Shown: piece after piece, positions 62,724 through 64,000 of the stretch
Numbering within the stretch: position 1 is the stretch's first letter
Layout of the letters: each line of letters begins with the position of its first letter
Origin: Alphaproteobacteria bacterium
Lineage (GTDB): Bacteria; Pseudomonadota; Alphaproteobacteria; Caulobacterales; Hyphomonadaceae
Assembly: GCA_016125405.1 (NCBI GenBank)
Contig: WGLW01000021.1
Location: 1 to 64,000 of the forward strand
Reading direction: 5' to 3'
DNA: 64,000 bases
Program-made: the position numbers and the translations under genes
The notes under the pieces: model-generated
Seen by the model: the letters and a program-made list of their open reading frames with translations, nothing else
The model's database searches: none
What the model was told of the DNA's origin: nothing

Positions 62724-64000
62724 ATGCCGAGCCGCCATTTTCTTGCAGCAACGGTCCTCGGCGCCATGGCGGTCAGTGCAGGCGCATTCCCCGTGCTCGC
62801 CAAGGCGCCGAGCAAGGCCGAGAACGCCAAGGCCCACGCCGAAGCCACTCAGGGCGAGCCGGCCTTCAAGGCGCTCTACAAGGAGCTGATCGAGATCAAC
62901 ACCACGTTGTCGGTGGGTTCGTGCACCAAGGCCGCCGAGGCGATGAAGGCGCATCTGGTCGCCGCAGGTTATCCCGAAAGCGATCTCCACATCATCCTGT
63001 CGCCCGAACGCAAGCAGGATGGCAACATCATTGCCGTTCTGCCGGGAGCGGATCCTTCGCTCAAGGCCCTGCTCCTGCTGGCGCACATCGACGTGGTCGA
63101 GGCCGACCGGGCAGACTGGGTGCGCGATCCGTTCAAGCTGACCGAGGACGGCGGCTACTACTACGGACGCGGCACGGCGGACGACAAGGCGATGGCCGCG
63201 ATCTTCACGGACTCGATGGTCCGCTTCAAGAAGTCGGGCTACAGGCCGAAGCGCACGATCAAGCTCGCGCTCACCTGCGGCGAGGAAAGCGCCGACACCA
63301 CGCCGGGCGCCAGCTACATCGTCGACAACTACCGCAGTCTCATCGACGCCGCCTTCGCGCTCAACGAGGGCGCGGGCGGACAGCTCGATCCAGCGACCGG
63401 AAAATACATCTTCAATGGCGTCCAGGCGGGCGAGAAAGTCTATCAGGACTATACGCTGGAAGTGACAAACCCCGGCGGCCATTCCTCGCGGCCAATGCCG
63501 AACAACGCGATCTACCACCTCGCCGCCGGCCTGCTCAAAGTCCAGCAGCTCGACTTCCCGGTCGAGTTCAATGACGCTACGCGCGGCTTCTTCGCGCGCA
63601 TGGGCAAGCTTCAGGGCGGCGCCATGGGCGCGGACATGATCGCCGCCTCGAAAGGCGACAAGGCCGCGATCGAGCGGCTGAAGAAGGACCCGGGCGCCAA
63701 CTCGGTGCTGCACACCAACTGCGTCGCGACCCAGCTCGCGGCGGGCCATGCGCCCAATGCGCTGCCGCAACGCGCCACCGCCAACGTCAATTGCCGAATC
63801 TTCCCGGGCCACAGTCAGGATGAGATTCTCAAGACGATCCAGGATGCGATCAACGATCCAGAAGTGAAGGTGACGCTTCGCGATCCGGCGGAAAAGGTCT
63901 CGCCGCCGCCGCCACTGACGCCGGAAATTCTGGGGCCTATCGAAACGTTGACGGAGGCGATGTGGCCGGGCGTGCCGGTGATCCCCGCCATGGCCGCCGG
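62724..64000 (+). CDS. M20 family metallopeptidase, 3' end outside the window
   Basis: At least 425 residues are visible with no stop before the window edge. Signal peptide MPSRHFLAATVLGAMAVSAG, then the M20 core: LLLLAHIDVVEAD (first metal histidine and aspartate), YYYGRGTADDKAMAA, LTCGEESADTTPG with the catalytic glutamate pair, the dimerisation domain near NPGGHSSRPMPNNAIYHLAAG, and CVATQLAAGHAPNALPQRATANVNCRIFP. Exported M20 enzymes cleave peptides or acyl-amino acids in the periplasm. It starts 75 bases after the Inh-like gene on the same strand. Confidence 0.88.
   Translation, partial: MPSRHFLAATVLGAMAVSAGAFPVLAKAPSKAENAKAHAEATQGEPAFKALYKELIEINTTLSVGSCTKAAEAMKAHLVAAGYPESDLHIILSPERKQDGNIIAVLPGADPSLKALLLLAHIDVVEADRADWVRDPFKLTEDGGYYYGRGTADDKAMAAIFTDSMVRFKKSGYRPKRTIKLALTCGEESADTTPGASYIVDNYRSLIDAAFALNEGAGGQLDPATGKYIFNGVQAGEKVYQDYTLEVTNPGGHSSRPMPNNAIYHLAAGLLKVQQLDFPVEFNDATRGFFARMGKLQGGAMGADMIAASKGDKAAIERLKKDPGANSVLHTNCVATQLAAGHAPNALPQRATANVNCRIFPGHSQDEILKTIQDAINDPEVKVTLRDPAEKVSPPPPLTPEILGPIETLTEAMWPGVPVIPAMAA

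Overview
The window looks like the core chromosome of a high-GC (about 65 %) alphaproteobacterium, most likely of the Caulobacterales/Hyphomonadaceae type. Evidence: a CcrM (GANTC) methyltransferase with a CtrA-like box, a GTTC-N7-GTTC LexA box, a COG4111/NadQ-type NAD regulator beside nadABC, a TIGR02301-type small exported protein, class I PHB genes with PhaR, and a glyS-ppdK pair. I see no insertion sequence, prophage, integrase or CRISPR array. The only RNA gene found is a tRNA-Leu(UAA).

Layout. 0.2-5 kb, minus strand: folate genes folP-folB-folK, then ferrous iron uptake feoA-feoB behind a Fur-like palindrome, then an LD-carboxypeptidase divergent from a MurC/Mpl-like ligase (5-6.5 kb). 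6.5-13 kb: an exported M1 aminopeptidase and the PHB cluster (phaR, an alpha/beta hydrolase, phaC, a phasin). 13-15.5 kb: moaC and moeA (molybdenum cofactor), tRNA-Leu and a TIGR02301-type protein. 15.5-21.3 kb: a hybrid histidine kinase behind three GANTC sites, a thiamine-diphosphate enzyme, a dihydroorotase-like amidohydrolase and a small membrane protein. 21.5-28.9 kb: an HD hydrolase, a tyrosine-phosphatase-like protein and the NAD regulator in overlapping frames, then nadA, three tandem exported four-cysteine paralogues, nadB and nadC. 28.9-36 kb: a SleB-type cell wall hydrolase, ppdK, glyS and a DsbA-fold isomerase. 36-39 kb: a TetR regulator with its operator, a FAD monooxygenase and a lipoprotein hydrolase. 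39.3-44.4 kb: a Tat-exported molybdenum hydroxylase pair and an exported multidomain protein (redoxin fold, haem c, copper-monooxygenase fold, EF hands). 44.5-52.7 kb: a TPR lipoprotein, ETF-ubiquinone oxidoreductase, a family 4 uracil-DNA glycosylase, Tat-exported MsrB, a radical SAM protein behind a LexA box, and ccrM. 52.8-59.3 kb: glutathione transferase, cytochrome P460, small membrane and hypothetical proteins, a PduO-type adenosyltransferase, a serine hydrolase that appears to start at CTG, TerB and etfBA. 59.3-64 kb: a chitosanase-like peptidoglycan-binding protein with a C-terminal anchor, a divergent membrane protein, an Inh-like protein and an M20 peptidase cut by the window edge.

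Functional links: moaC and moeA make the cofactor that the hydroxylase at 39.8 kb needs. etfBA and ETF-QO form one electron route into the quinone pool. The NAD regulator probably acts on two copies of one palindrome in front of nadA. The least explained parts are the three paralogues inside the nad operon, the multidomain protein at 42.3 kb and the chitosanase-like/membrane protein pair at 59-62 kb. All assignments are read from sequence without database searches.
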